Of a stretch of DNA of 64,000 bases, positions 22,511 to 31,122 are shown one piece after another; positions within the stretch are counted from its first letter, which is position 1, and the number at the start of each line of letters is the position of its first letter. The position numbers and the translations under genes were made by a program. The DNA lies in NCBI RefSeq assembly GCF_019704555.1, contig NZ_AP024745.1, positions 6,394,501 to 6,458,500 of the forward strand. Direction: 5' to 3'. The stretch comes from Actinoplanes sp. L3-i22. GTDB taxonomy: Bacteria; Actinomycetota; Actinomycetes; Mycobacteriales; Micromonosporaceae. The notes below the pieces were generated by a model. The model saw nothing but the letters and a program-made list of their open reading frames with translations, had not been told where the DNA came from and made no database searches.

Positions 22511-23743
22511 TCACTCGGCGGCCTTGCTCTTCTTCCACTTGAACGGCGACGAGACCAGCCCGGCGACCGACGACGCGGCCTTCCCCGCCGCCGAGCCCGC
22601 CGCGCCGGCCACCGACGTCGCCGCACCGGCGGCCGAGGTCGCGGCCCCGGCGATCGCGGCCCCGGCGCCCTTGACCACGGTCAGCGCCTGCGCCTCGTCG
22701 GGAATGCCGTCGCCGTCCAGGTCCACGCTCTGGAACGGACGCGCCACGGTGCCGGCGACCGTGCCGACCCCGCTCCCGATCGTCTGCGCGGACCCGCCCA
22801 GCCAGTTCCCGGTCGAGCGGGCCGCGTCCTGCATCGCGGCCAGCGCCCGGTTCGGCTCGAGCTCCTCCTCGGTCTTCTCCCGCAGCTCCAGGTGCGCCGG
22901 GAACTGCTCGGGCGCGTCGGCGAACGCCTCCCGGGCCGCCTCGATCACCTCGCGCCCGAACGTGAAGCGGGTGACGCCGCCGGCCACCGCGCCGGCGCTG
23001 TACTCCACCAGGGCCTGCTGCTTCGCGCCCAGGCCGGTGCGCACGTCCTCCAGCTTGCCGGTCTGCATGCCGCGCATCAGCTGCTGCGCGGCGCCGGCCG
23101 GCAGCGTGTGGGCGAGCGTGTCGGCCCAGTGCGACCAGTCCTGCCGGCCGCCCGCGATGGTCCGGCCGACGTCGACCGCGCCCGACGACCGGGCCAGATC
23201 GGCGGCCATGCCGGCGATCTGGCCCTGGGCGACACGCTCGTTGGTCAGGCCGTAGATCAGGGTGTGGGTCTTGTCCTGGTCCAGGACCATGCCGTGCAGG
23301 TCGGCCAGGGCCAGGGCGTAGAGCGCGGTGATCTCGAACTGCAGCTGCTCGTCGCCGGCCGGCAGCACCTTGGTCACCACGTGCTGGGCACCCATCTTCG
23401 TGGCGTTCAGCGCCATCTCCTTGGCGACCCGCTTCGCGGCCACCTTCGCCGCCTCCCGGCCGGCCACCTTCGCCGCGCCGCCGCCGGGAAGCAACCCGAT
23501 GCCGACCTCCAGCGCGATGCTGCCGGCCGTCACCAGCCCACCGGCCACCGTGATGGCGGTGAGGTAGTGGCGCTCCAGAACCGTGACGATCTCCGCGGGC
23601 GTCGCGGCGGGATTGCGGCCCCGCACCCACATCACATACTTCCGCGCGACGGAATGCCGCCCCTTGACCGCGTTCTCGATGCCGCGCCCCGCGGCCTCCT
23701 CGGTCAATTCGGCTTCGATGACGTAGGTCTCGATATCAGTCAC
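22511..23743 (-). CDS. Unknown protein with calcium-loop-like motif and Ala/Gly-rich tail
   Basis: 410 residues from a GTG with GGAAAG upstream. I do not recognise a family. The N-terminus is acidic (MTDIETYVIEAELTEEA). Residues 62-85 and 88-125 are a hydrophobic stretch (TAITVAGGLVTAGSIALEVG) and a Lys/Ala helix (AAKVAGREAAKVAAKR), and helices follow to about 330. A loop DLDGDGIPDE at about residue 343 matches an EF-hand/dockerin calcium loop. The tail is Ala/Gly/Ser rich (AGAATSAAGAATSVAGAAGS), then a basic end (PFKWKKSKAAE). No signal peptide. It could be membrane-associated; function unknown. Confidence 0.7.
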   Translation of the reverse strand: MTDIETYVIEAELTEEAAGRGIENAVKGRHSVARKYVMWVRGRNPAATPAEIVTVLERHYLTAITVAGGLVTAGSIALEVGIGLLPGGGAAKVAGREAAKVAAKRVAKEMALNATKMGAQHVVTKVLPAGDEQLQFEITALYALALADLHGMVLDQDKTHTLIYGLTNERVAQGQIAGMAADLARSSGAVDVGRTIAGGRQDWSHWADTLAHTLPAGAAQQLMRGMQTGKLEDVRTGLGAKQQALVEYSAGAVAGGVTRFTFGREVIEAAREAFADAPEQFPAHLELREKTEEELEPNRALAAMQDAARSTGNWLGGSAQTIGSGVGTVAGTVARPFQSVDLDGDGIPDEAQALTVVKGAGAAIAGAATSAAGAATSVAGAAGSAAGKAASSVAGLVSSPFKWKKSKAAE

Positions 23744-23889
23744 GGCTCATCTTTCCGGGCGCACGATATTCCATCCGGCAATTCGGGCGAATTACCGGCC
23801 CGGAATTGCTCGGTGGCCCACCGTACCCGGCATTCGGCCGGAATTCATCAGCCGGGTGTCGGGCCTGGACAGTGCCGTTCGGCCGATGG

Positions 23890-24780
23890 TCAGAGCCGAT
23901 CGAACGGTGCCCATCCCTTGACCGCGAACGCGTCGCCGTGCCGCTCGATCTCCAGGGCGCCGTGCCCGCTCAGGTGCGCCGGCAGCACCAGCGCGTTGCT
24001 GTCCGCCGCCCAACCGAGCAGCTCACGACGGCTGCGAACGGCCTCGGCCGGGTCCTCGCAGAAGCAGCTGTTGTGCCCCAGCTCCCGCAACTGCAGCGGC
24101 GTGTGGATCAGGTCGCCGGCGAACAGTCCCCGATCGGAACCGGACACCAGCTTCACCACACCGGCACCCGGGGTGTGCCCCGGCGCGGCCGCCAGCCGCA
24201 GATTCCCGTCAATCACGTGGTGCCCTTCCCACAATTGCACCTGTCCGGCGGCGAGCACCGGCGCGACGCTGTCCTCGAACGCATTCTGGTTGACGTGCCC
24301 GACGAGTCCCGGGTGATTCGCCGGGTTCCAGTACTCGACATCGACGCGCGGCATCAGATAGGTGGCGTTCGGGAAGGTCGGCACCCATTCCCCGCCGACC
24401 ATTCTGGTGTTCCATCCGATGTGGTCGAGGTGCAGGTGGGTGTTGACCACGACGTCGACGTCCTCCGGCCGCACCCCGGCCCGGGCCAGGTTGCCGAGGT
24501 AGTCCAGATCCAGGTGATCCCAGGCCTCGACGGCCGGCCGGGACTTCCCGTTGCCGACCCCGGTGTCGATCAGGATCACCCGGCCCTCGCTGCGCAGCAC
24601 CCAGCTCTGCATCGCGGTGTGCACCATCTCGCCGCCGAGATGGTCCGGGGTGAGCTCGTCCCGCTGCCGTTCCCAGGCCGCGCCGGGAATGGTCGGGAAG
24701 AACGCCCCGGTCGGCATGATCGGCCCGTGCATCTCCTCGACCCGGCTCACCAGAACGTCGCCCAGCTTGATCTCGTTCAT
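23890..24780 (-). CDS. Metallo-beta-lactamase-fold hydrolase
   Basis: 296 residues from the ATG at 24780, with GGAGAACGGAT upstream. The metal site HLHLDHIGWN (HxHxDH) lies near residue 125. Further family points are ILIDTGVGNGKSRP, a late histidine in APGHTPGAGV, the bridging aspartate in LFAGDLIHTP and LPAHLSGHG. This layout fits the group that includes N-acyl-homoserine lactonases and other lactonases; quorum quenching is possible but not shown. It lies 68 bases after an HTH regulator gene on the same strand and is probably controlled by it. Confidence 0.9.
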   Translation of the reverse strand: MNEIKLGDVLVSRVEEMHGPIMPTGAFFPTIPGAAWERQRDELTPDHLGGEMVHTAMQSWVLRSEGRVILIDTGVGNGKSRPAVEAWDHLDLDYLGNLARAGVRPEDVDVVVNTHLHLDHIGWNTRMVGGEWVPTFPNATYLMPRVDVEYWNPANHPGLVGHVNQNAFEDSVAPVLAAGQVQLWEGHHVIDGNLRLAAAPGHTPGAGVVKLVSGSDRGLFAGDLIHTPLQLRELGHNSCFCEDPAEAVRSRRELLGWAADSNALVLPAHLSGHGALEIERHGDAFAVKGWAPFDRL

Positions 24781-24848
24781 ATCCGTTCTCCGTTTTTCGG
24801 GCGCACGGCAGCACCGCACGCATTGCCAGATCAAAAGAAAGAGAAGAA

Positions 24849-25736
24849 TTATTCGGTACGGAGTGGGCGCGCCGATTCCGTCGATTCCGCGAACGCGACA
24901 CTGTGCGCCAGCAGCGCCATCGCCGCCCGCGACGGTGACCCGGCCACCGTCGTCGCGATCACCACGGTGTGCCCCTGCTCGGTCTGCAGCGCCTGCTGGG
25001 TGACCGTCATCGCCCCGACCAGCGGGTGCCGCATCGCGTAGGTCGCGTCCCCACCGGCCTTGACCCGGTGCGCCGCCCACATGTCGGTGAACTCCGCACT
25101 CCGCACCGTCAACTCCCCGACCAGCGCCGACAGCGCCGCGTCGTCGGGGTACCGCCCGGCCGCCACCCGCAGCGTCCCGACCACCGCCCGCGCCTTGACC
25201 GGCCAGTCCGCGTACAGCTCCCGGGTGTGCGGGTCGAGGAACACCAGTCGCGCCAGGTTCGGCCGCTGCCGCACGTGATCCGGCGCGGCCGGGTCGAGGT
25301 GCCCGGCGAACAGGGCGTGCCCGGTCCGGTTCCAGGCCAGCACGTCGCTGTGCCGGCCGAGCACCACCACCGGCGCCTCCCCGAGCGCCTCGACCAGCTG
25401 CTCCAGCTCGGCGGTCATCCGTTCCGGCGGGGACCGGCGCGGCGCCGGCCGGGCCCGGGTGCCGGCCGCCAGGTCCCGCAGGTGGCGGCGCTCGGCGTCG
25501 TTGAGCCGCAGCGCCCGGGCGATCGCGTCGAGCACCTCGGGCGAGGCGTTCAGCGAATAGCCCTGCTCCAGCCGGGCGTAGTAGGAGGCGCTCACCCCGG
25601 CCAGCAGCGCGAGCTCCTCGCGGCGCAGGCCGGGCACGCGCCGGCGGTCGCCGTACTCCGCCAGGCCCACGTCCGCCGGCCGCACCTGCGACCGGCGGGT
25701 CCGCAGAAACTCCCCGAGGTGCCGTCTGTTGTCCAC
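24849..25736 (-). CDS. XRE-family regulator with MmyB-like ligand domain
   Basis: 295 residues from a GTG at 25736; the frame is open far upstream but there it overlaps the divergent GH92 gene as a shadow. The N-terminal XRE HTH is seen in RVPGLRREELALLAGV followed by SASYYARLEQGYSLN (residues 34-65). The C-terminal part has VVVLGRHSDVLAWNRTGHALF and LARLVFLDPHTRELYADW, the MmyB-like domain thought to bind a small hydrophobic ligand. It is divergent from the GH92 gene with a 141-base gap and upstream of the MBL hydrolase gene. Confidence 0.9.
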   Translation of the reverse strand: MDNRRHLGEFLRTRRSQVRPADVGLAEYGDRRRVPGLRREELALLAGVSASYYARLEQGYSLNASPEVLDAIARALRLNDAERRHLRDLAAGTRARPAPRRSPPERMTAELEQLVEALGEAPVVVLGRHSDVLAWNRTGHALFAGHLDPAAPDHVRQRPNLARLVFLDPHTRELYADWPVKARAVVGTLRVAAGRYPDDAALSALVGELTVRSAEFTDMWAAHRVKAGGDATYAMRHPLVGAMTVTQQALQTEQGHTVVIATTVAGSPSRAAMALLAHSVAFAESTESARPLRTE

Positions 25737-25877
25737 GGATCGAGTATCGGCGGCGCCCCGGCAGCCAGCCACACCCTGCCGTGGGTAGGCATGGTCCACG
25801 CGGTTGACACATCGAGGCTTGTCGAATAAACCTTGTTTCCAATGGTGACTGACATCGATGTCATTGTGGAGGGCCGC

Positions 25878-28724
25878 GTGCTCAGATCCCGTACCGTCGC
25901 AGTGCTGTTGGGGGTTGCCTTGAGCGTCCCGATCGGCGCTGTCGCAGCTCAGGCCGCATCTGTACCGCTCGTCGACGATCCCGCGGCCTACGTCGACCCG
26001 TTCATCGGCACGACGAACCTCGGCAACACCTACCCGGGCGCGGTGACCCCGTTCGGGATGCTGGCGTGGAGCCCGCAGACCTCGCGCGGCAACCAGATCT
26101 CGACGCCGGCGCCGGGCGGCTACCAGTACACCGCCACGAAGATCCGGGGCTTCAGCCTCACCCACCTCAGCGGCGTGGGCTGCTCCGGCGGCAACGGGGA
26201 CATCCCGGTCATGCCGCAGGTCGGCGACGTCGCCACGTCCCCCACCGCGGACGCCACCGACGCGGCGTTCGCCAGCACGTTCGCGCACGCCAACGAGAGC
26301 GCCAAGCCCGGCTACTACGCCGTCGACCTGGACAGCGGCGCCGGCGCCGAGCTGACCGCGACGCCGCGCACCGGGGCCGGGCGGTTCACCTTCCCCGCCG
26401 ACAAACCGGCGAACCTGCTCTTCCGTACGTCGTTGTCGGAGACCGGAAGCGAAGCCGCGACCGTGCACCTCGACGCGGCCACCCGCACGGTCACCGGCTC
26501 GGTCCGCGCGGGGAACTTCTGCGGGCCGCAGAGCACCGACAACAGCCACGCCTACTACACGCTGCACTTCGTCGCGGTGCTCGACCAGCCGTTCGCGGCG
26601 ACCGGCACCTGGAAGGACGCCACGCTCACGCCGGGCGGCACCGACGAGAGCGGCGGCAGCGGGTACAGCGCGGCCGGGCGGCCCAACGCCGGCAAGGGCT
26701 CCGGCGGGTACGTGACGTTCGCGCCCGGCACGACCAGCGTGGGCATGCGCGTGGCCGTCTCGTACGTCAGCCTCGACGGCGCCCGCGCCAATCTCGCCGC
26801 CGAGAGCGAAGGCCGCGGCTTCGACCAGATCGCGGCGAAGGCGCGGGCCGCGTGGACCGCCCGGCTGAAGAAGATCGCGATCGGTGGCGGCACCGAGGCG
26901 CAGCGCCGCACGTTCTACACCGCGCTCTACCACGCGCAGCTCGAACCGACTCTGACCAGCGACGTCACCGGTCAGTACAGGGGCGCCGACGACGTCGCGC
27001 ACGCGCTCCGCGGCAAGCAGCACGCCCAGTACGGCACGTTCTCCGGCTGGGACGTCTACCGCGCCCAGGTGCAGCTGCTGACGATCCTGGACCCGGCGAT
27101 GGCCAGCGATTTCGCCCAGTCGCTGTACAACTACGCCGGTCAGCGCGACGGCGAATGGGACCGCTGGCTGCTGGTGCACGGCAAGACCGCGGTGATGTCC
27201 GGCGATCCTTCGGCGGCGGCGATCGCGGCCATGCACGCGTTCGGCGCCCGGGATTTCGACGTCAAGGGCGCCTTCGATTCCTTGGTACGGGCGGCCACGG
27301 TCCCGACCGCGAACGACAGCAGTGACGCCGGCTGCAACGTCGAATGCGTCGGCCAGCGCCCCGCTCTCGACAAGTACCTGCGGCTCGGCTACGTGCCGGC
27401 CGACGACTGCCACTGCTGGGGCGGCGCCGCCGAGACCCTGGAGGACGCGGCCGCCGACTACGGACTGTCCCGGCTCGCCGGGGCGCTCGGCGACAAGGCG
27501 AACCAGCAGACGTTCCTGGACCGGTCGCACAACTGGCGCAACGTGTTCGACCCGGCCGCGAAGGCCGACGCCGGTCTGGAGCACAACATCCGGGAGCAGA
27601 TCGCGGCGGTCACCGCGAGCGGCGAGAACCCGCCGTACGAGGGCAAGGCCAAGGCGTTCGACGGGGACCGCGGCACGAAGTGGCTCACGTTCGCCACCAC
27701 CGGCTGGGTGCAGGCGCAGCTCGCGCAGCCGCAGACGGTCACGACGTACGCGCTGACCTCGGGCAACGACGAGCCCGGCCGGGACCCGAAGGACTGGCGG
27801 CTGCTCGGCAGCGACGACGGCGCGACCTGGGACGTGGTCGACGCGCGGACCGGGCAGGCGTTCGCCCAGCGCGGGCAGACCGTCGAGTACACCGTGGCGG
27901 CGCCGAAGCCGTACCGGTACTACCGGCTCGACGTGACCGCCAACGGCGGCGAGGACATCGTGCAGCTCGGCGAGCTCGAACTGGCCGACCCCGCGGTGGC
28001 GACGCCGACCCCGCCGGACGGGCCGTTCGTGGGCTGGATGCGGGACCGGTACGCCGACGGGAGCTGGGCGCCCGGCTTCAGCCCGTCGACCGGGACCGGG
28101 TTCGTCGAGGGCAGCAGCGCGCAGTACACCTGGATGGTCTACTCCGACGTGCCGGGGCTGGCCGCGGCGATGGGCGGCAACGCGGCGGCGGCCGAGCGGC
28201 TGGACGCGTTCTTCCGCAAGCCCGACGGGACGTTCGACCTGACCGCGACGAGCAGCACGAAGTTCGACGCGACCAACGAGCCGGACATCCAGACGCCGTA
28301 CCTCTACAACTACCTCGGGCAGGCGTACAAGACGCAGGAGACGGTCCGGGCGATCATCGACGGGCGCTGGAGCGACGGCACCGGCGGGATCCCCGGCAAC
28401 GACGACGCCGGGACGATGAGCGCCTGGTACGTCTTCTCCGCCCTCGGCCTCTACCCGACCGTGCCGACCCGGGCCGAGCTGGCGCTGACCACGCCGCTGT
28501 TCCCGCGCGCGGTCGTGCACCTGGCCGGTGGGCGGTCGCTGAGCATCGACGCGCCCGGGGACGGGAACTACGTCACGGGCCTGAAGCTGGACGGGAAGCC
28601 CCGGAGCAAGGCGTGGCTGCCGGCGACCGCCGTCCGCGACGGTGGGCGCCTCGTCTACACCCGGGCGGCGACGCCCAGCCGCACCTGGGGTTCCGGGGCC
28701 GGTGACGTACCCCCGCAGAATTAA
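25878..28724 (+). CDS. Secreted GH92 alpha-mannosidase with inserted discoidin domain
   Basis: 948 residues from a GTG at 25878 with GGAGGG 5 bases upstream; earlier in-frame starts lack a site. A signal peptide (VLRSRTVAVLLGVALSVPIG) is cleaved near AQAA. The GH92 N-domain begins YVDPFIGTTNLGNTYPGAV, and the catalytic barrel has SGWDVYRAQVQLL and GIPGNDDAGTMSAWYVFSAL near residue 840. These enzymes remove alpha-1,2-linked mannose, calcium-dependently, from glycans. Residues about 575-705 are an F5/8 type C (CBM32-like) domain placed inside the catalytic region (AFDGDRGTKWLTFATTGWVQ; YRYYRLDVTANGG). A strong terminator follows. Confidence 0.92.
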   Translation: MLRSRTVAVLLGVALSVPIGAVAAQAASVPLVDDPAAYVDPFIGTTNLGNTYPGAVTPFGMLAWSPQTSRGNQISTPAPGGYQYTATKIRGFSLTHLSGVGCSGGNGDIPVMPQVGDVATSPTADATDAAFASTFAHANESAKPGYYAVDLDSGAGAELTATPRTGAGRFTFPADKPANLLFRTSLSETGSEAATVHLDAATRTVTGSVRAGNFCGPQSTDNSHAYYTLHFVAVLDQPFAATGTWKDATLTPGGTDESGGSGYSAAGRPNAGKGSGGYVTFAPGTTSVGMRVAVSYVSLDGARANLAAESEGRGFDQIAAKARAAWTARLKKIAIGGGTEAQRRTFYTALYHAQLEPTLTSDVTGQYRGADDVAHALRGKQHAQYGTFSGWDVYRAQVQLLTILDPAMASDFAQSLYNYAGQRDGEWDRWLLVHGKTAVMSGDPSAAAIAAMHAFGARDFDVKGAFDSLVRAATVPTANDSSDAGCNVECVGQRPALDKYLRLGYVPADDCHCWGGAAETLEDAAADYGLSRLAGALGDKANQQTFLDRSHNWRNVFDPAAKADAGLEHNIREQIAAVTASGENPPYEGKAKAFDGDRGTKWLTFATTGWVQAQLAQPQTVTTYALTSGNDEPGRDPKDWRLLGSDDGATWDVVDARTGQAFAQRGQTVEYTVAAPKPYRYYRLDVTANGGEDIVQLGELELADPAVATPTPPDGPFVGWMRDRYADGSWAPGFSPSTGTGFVEGSSAQYTWMVYSDVPGLAAAMGGNAAAAERLDAFFRKPDGTFDLTATSSTKFDATNEPDIQTPYLYNYLGQAYKTQETVRAIIDGRWSDGTGGIPGNDDAGTMSAWYVFSALGLYPTVPTRAELALTTPLFPRAVVHLAGGRSLSIDAPGDGNYVTGLKLDGKPRSKAWLPATAVRDGGRLVYTRAATPSRTWGSGAGDVPPQN

Positions 28725-28738
28725 CGGTTTTTGCTGGT

Positions 28739-28776
28739 GACAGCCGTCTCGACGGGGTGGCGTCGAGACGGCTGTC
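28739..28776. terminator. Strong hairpin terminator after the GH92 gene
   Basis: A perfect 16-base stem (left arm GACAGCCGTCTCGACG, right arm its exact complement at 28761-28776) with a GGGTGG loop, 14 bases past the GH92 stop. Confidence 0.85.
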
Positions 28777-28943
28777 GCCAGGTCAGCGCCGCCCGCACCG
28801 GGCGGCAGGGCCGATCAGTCGCCGCGGTCCCGTTCCGGCCCGCGGCGCGCACTGTCCGCCCATAGAGATAGACGCCCGGCACCGCCCGGACGTTGCCTCG
28901 ACAGGGGCATGATCGCCGTCACACGATCCGGTAGAAAAGTGGG

Positions 28944-29516
28944 ATGACCCTCGACATCGCCGCGGAGATCGCCGCGTCCGTGCTCGCCCGCCCGCCGGTG
29001 TCCGGCATCCGGATCGTCGGCGTGGACGGGCGCAGCGGGACCGGCAAGAGCTTCCTCGCGGGCCGGCTGGCGACCCTGCTGGCGGCTCCGATCATCGAGA
29101 TCGACGACTTCGTGTCGTGGGACCGCTTCGCCGGGTGGTGGCCGCGCTTCGAGGAGCAGGTCCTCGTGCCGCTGCTGGCCGGCCGGGACGCGACCTACCA
29201 GGCCCGGGACTGGACCGACTGGTACGGCTCCACCCTCGGCGACTGGAAGACCCAGCCGTGGGCGCCGACGATCATCCTCGAAGGCGTGACCTGCACCCGC
29301 CGGGACACGATCGGGCGCCTGACCTACGCGGTCTGGGTGGACGCGCCCGCCGAGCTGCGGCTGGCCCGCGGCCTGGCCCGGGACAGCGCCTTCCCCGGCA
29401 AGGAGGCGCTGTGGCAGACCTGGATGCGCGAGGAGGACGACTTCTTCACCGCCGACGCCACCCCCGACCGAGCCGACCGCATCGTCGACACCTCGGCCTT
29501 CGGCGCCGGCGGCTGA
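28944..29516 (+). CDS. Uridine-kinase-like P-loop protein
   Basis: 190 residues with an ATG at 28944 (AAAGTGGG upstream). Walker A is GVDGRSGTGKS at residues 28-38; IIEIDDFVSWDRF supplies the acceptor-site aspartates, and IILEGVTCTRRD is strand 3. A lid region follows (RLARGLARDSAFPGK). The layout resembles actinobacterial uridine/cytidine-kinase-like ATP-binding proteins, shorter than classic Udk. A nucleoside-kinase role is plausible but unproven. The 83-base gap to the SRPBCC gene suggests separate promoters. Confidence 0.8.
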   Translation: MTLDIAAEIAASVLARPPVSGIRIVGVDGRSGTGKSFLAGRLATLLAAPIIEIDDFVSWDRFAGWWPRFEEQVLVPLLAGRDATYQARDWTDWYGSTLGDWKTQPWAPTIILEGVTCTRRDTIGRLTYAVWVDAPAELRLARGLARDSAFPGKEALWQTWMREEDDFFTADATPDRADRIVDTSAFGAGG

Positions 29517-29575
29517 CCGGGGAGACGCCCGAACGGGCGAACCTCGGCCGGCAGGTCGTCGCGGGAATCCGGATG

Positions 29576-29591
29576 TGTACCACATGGTACA
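29576..29591. promoter_or_regulatory. Palindrome immediately upstream of the SRPBCC gene
   Basis: TGTACC-ACAT-GGTACA, a 16-base perfect palindrome ending 8 bases before the ATG at 29600. Position over the start region suits a repressor site. The responsible regulator is not adjacent. Confidence 0.45.
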
Positions 29592-29599
29592 TTGACTGA

Positions 29600-30022
29600 A
29601 TGCGATACGAGGAGACGGTCCTCATCGACGCGCCGGTCGCGGTGGTCTGGGGCCTGACCACGCGGATCGCCGACTGGCCGGCCTTCCTGCCGACCGTGCG
29701 GCGGCTGACCCGGCTGGACTCCGGGGAGCTCCGGGTCGGCAGTGCGGCCCGGCTCGACCAGCCCGGGCAGACCCCCGCGATCTGGACCGTGACCCGCCTG
29801 GAGCCGATGCGCGAGTTCACCTGGGCGACGCGGCGGACCGGGTTGCGCCTGACCGGCCGGCACCTGCTGGAACCGGCCGGCGCGGGCACCCGGATGACGC
29901 TCGTGCTGGAGACCGCCGGCCCGCTCGCCGGGGTGACGTCGGTGCTGTTCGGCGCCCTGCTGCGGGCGTCGCTGCGCCGCGAGAGCGAGGGTTTCGCCCG
30001 CCGGGCGACCGCCGTGCGCTGA
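29600..30022 (+). CDS. SRPBCC-fold (polyketide cyclase/START-like) protein
   Basis: 140 residues. The family pattern is seen: MRYEETVLIDAPVAVVWGLTTRIADWPAF at the N-terminus, TRLEPMREFTWATR in the middle and RHLLEPAGAGTRMTLVLE later. This helix-grip fold binds hydrophobic ligands, sometimes catalysing cyclisation or hydrolysis. The C-terminal helix (FGALLRASLRRESEGFARRA) closes the cavity. It stands alone with its own palindromic upstream element. The ligand is unknown. Confidence 0.85.
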   Translation: MRYEETVLIDAPVAVVWGLTTRIADWPAFLPTVRRLTRLDSGELRVGSAARLDQPGQTPAIWTVTRLEPMREFTWATRRTGLRLTGRHLLEPAGAGTRMTLVLETAGPLAGVTSVLFGALLRASLRRESEGFARRATAVR

Positions 30023-30100
30023 CCCCGCCGGGGTGCCGGACTCGGTCCAGGTCTCGCCCTGTCGGCCGCGGCGCCGGGCGAGCCCGATACGGTTATCCCT

Positions 30101-30379
30101 ATGACGACCTACTCCGGGCCGGCGAGGCTGACCCTGATCGACGGCACTCAGGTGTCGGGCATGGCTTCGCTCAGCACCAATCAGCGCGGAGGCATCGAGG
30201 GCTGGGGCGGCACCTTCCGGCCGGACCAGACGAGTGAAGACCTCCGCAACGCCAGTGACGGCCTGTCGCTGGAATTACCGTATGACCAGATCGGGCCGGT
30301 GGCTGTCACCGGAGTCCGGAAGCTGCTCGCGACGCAGATGCTCGTGTCGCTGACCGGCAGCGGTCCCGCCCCGTTCTGA
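30101..30379 (+). CDS. Small unknown protein, probably leaderless
   Basis: 92 residues (MTTYSGPARLTLIDGTQVSG at the start), mostly alternating hydrophobic and polar residues, suggesting a beta-rich domain. I do not recognise a family. There is no ribosome site, but TACGGT lies 7 bases before the ATG, matching the TAnnnT-N7-ATG layout of leaderless actinobacterial mRNAs. No partner gene is evident. Confidence 0.55.
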   Translation: MTTYSGPARLTLIDGTQVSGMASLSTNQRGGIEGWGGTFRPDQTSEDLRNASDGLSLELPYDQIGPVAVTGVRKLLATQMLVSLTGSGPAPF

Positions 30380-30482
30380 TCCCCGAGACCGCCGTCGGCG
30401 TGCCCATCCTGCGGACCTGGTCGCCGCAGCGGACGCACGTCGCGGGCGGACGGGAGCCGCGCGCGCCGAGGCCTGACGCGAA

Positions 30483-30506
30483 AGGGCCGGCTCGGAAGCC
30501 GGCCCT
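30483..30506. terminator. Hairpin terminator
   Basis: AGGGCCGGCT and AGCCGGCCCT pair perfectly around a CGGA loop, between the converging small unknown gene (30101-30379) and the LytR_C gene (ends 30530). It can end transcription from both sides. Confidence 0.8.
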
Positions 30507-30529
30507 CCCCCTGATCGACAACCGCCGGG

Positions 30530-31057
30530 TCAGGCCCCGATCGCGCAGGTGCCGGGCGGCGCCGACGGCGTGCCGATCTGCGCCATCGACTGGTTGACCT
30601 CGGTGAACGTGGCCAGGTCCTGGAACTTCGACCCGATCACCACGTCGACCACGTCGGTGGTCCGGGTGGGCACGTACTCCGGCTTGGCCTCGCCGAGGAA
30701 GTAGGCCCGGATCCACTGCGCGGCGCCGATCGCCTTCGGCCCGTACTGAATGACGGCGACCTGGGCGACCTTGGTCTTGTTGTCCTTGGCCGGCTGCATC
30801 ACGAAGCCCCGGTCCTTGAACTCGTCGCTGACCGCCTCGGCCAGACCCGGCGTCTTGGTGCCGTTGAGCACCCGCAGTTTCACCTGACTCGCCTCTTTCG
30901 GCAGCGCGAGATTGGCCGGCGTGGTGCCCGCCGGGCAGTCACTGCCCGCTGTCGTCCCGCCCTGACTGTCCCGGAACACCGCGATCCCGACGGCCACCAT
31001 CGCGGCGACCACCAGGACGCCGACCACCAGATACGCCCTCAGGCGTGTGAAACCCAT
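30530..31057 (-). CDS. Membrane-anchored LytR C-terminal-domain protein
   Basis: 175 residues. A single N-terminal membrane segment at about residues 9-29 (AYLVVGVLVVAAMVAVGIAV) is followed by an extracellular region. The LytR_C domain begins near KLRVLNGTKTPGLAEAVSDE and continues through VAVIQYGPKAIGAAQW and the conserved VDVVIGSKF. In LCP proteins this domain follows the cell-wall ligase domain; stand-alone copies occur widely in actinobacteria, with no defined function. The cysteines in GSDCPAG and PPGTCAIG may form a disulfide. Confidence 0.85.
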   Translation of the reverse strand: MGFTRLRAYLVVGVLVVAAMVAVGIAVFRDSQGGTTAGSDCPAGTTPANLALPKEASQVKLRVLNGTKTPGLAEAVSDEFKDRGFVMQPAKDNKTKVAQVAVIQYGPKAIGAAQWIRAYFLGEAKPEYVPTRTTDVVDVVIGSKFQDLATFTEVNQSMAQIGTPSAPPGTCAIGA

Positions 31058-31122
31058 GTCTGTATGACGCTCGTCGATCCGATTAGGTTGCCTCCGGGAT
31101 CAAGGTTGAGACAAATTCCACC

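Noticed and set aside
29526..29539. CGCCCG-AA-CGGGCG as terminator of the kinase gene
   Set aside because: Arms are 6 bases with a 2-base loop, too tight for a convincing hairpin; not listed as a feature.
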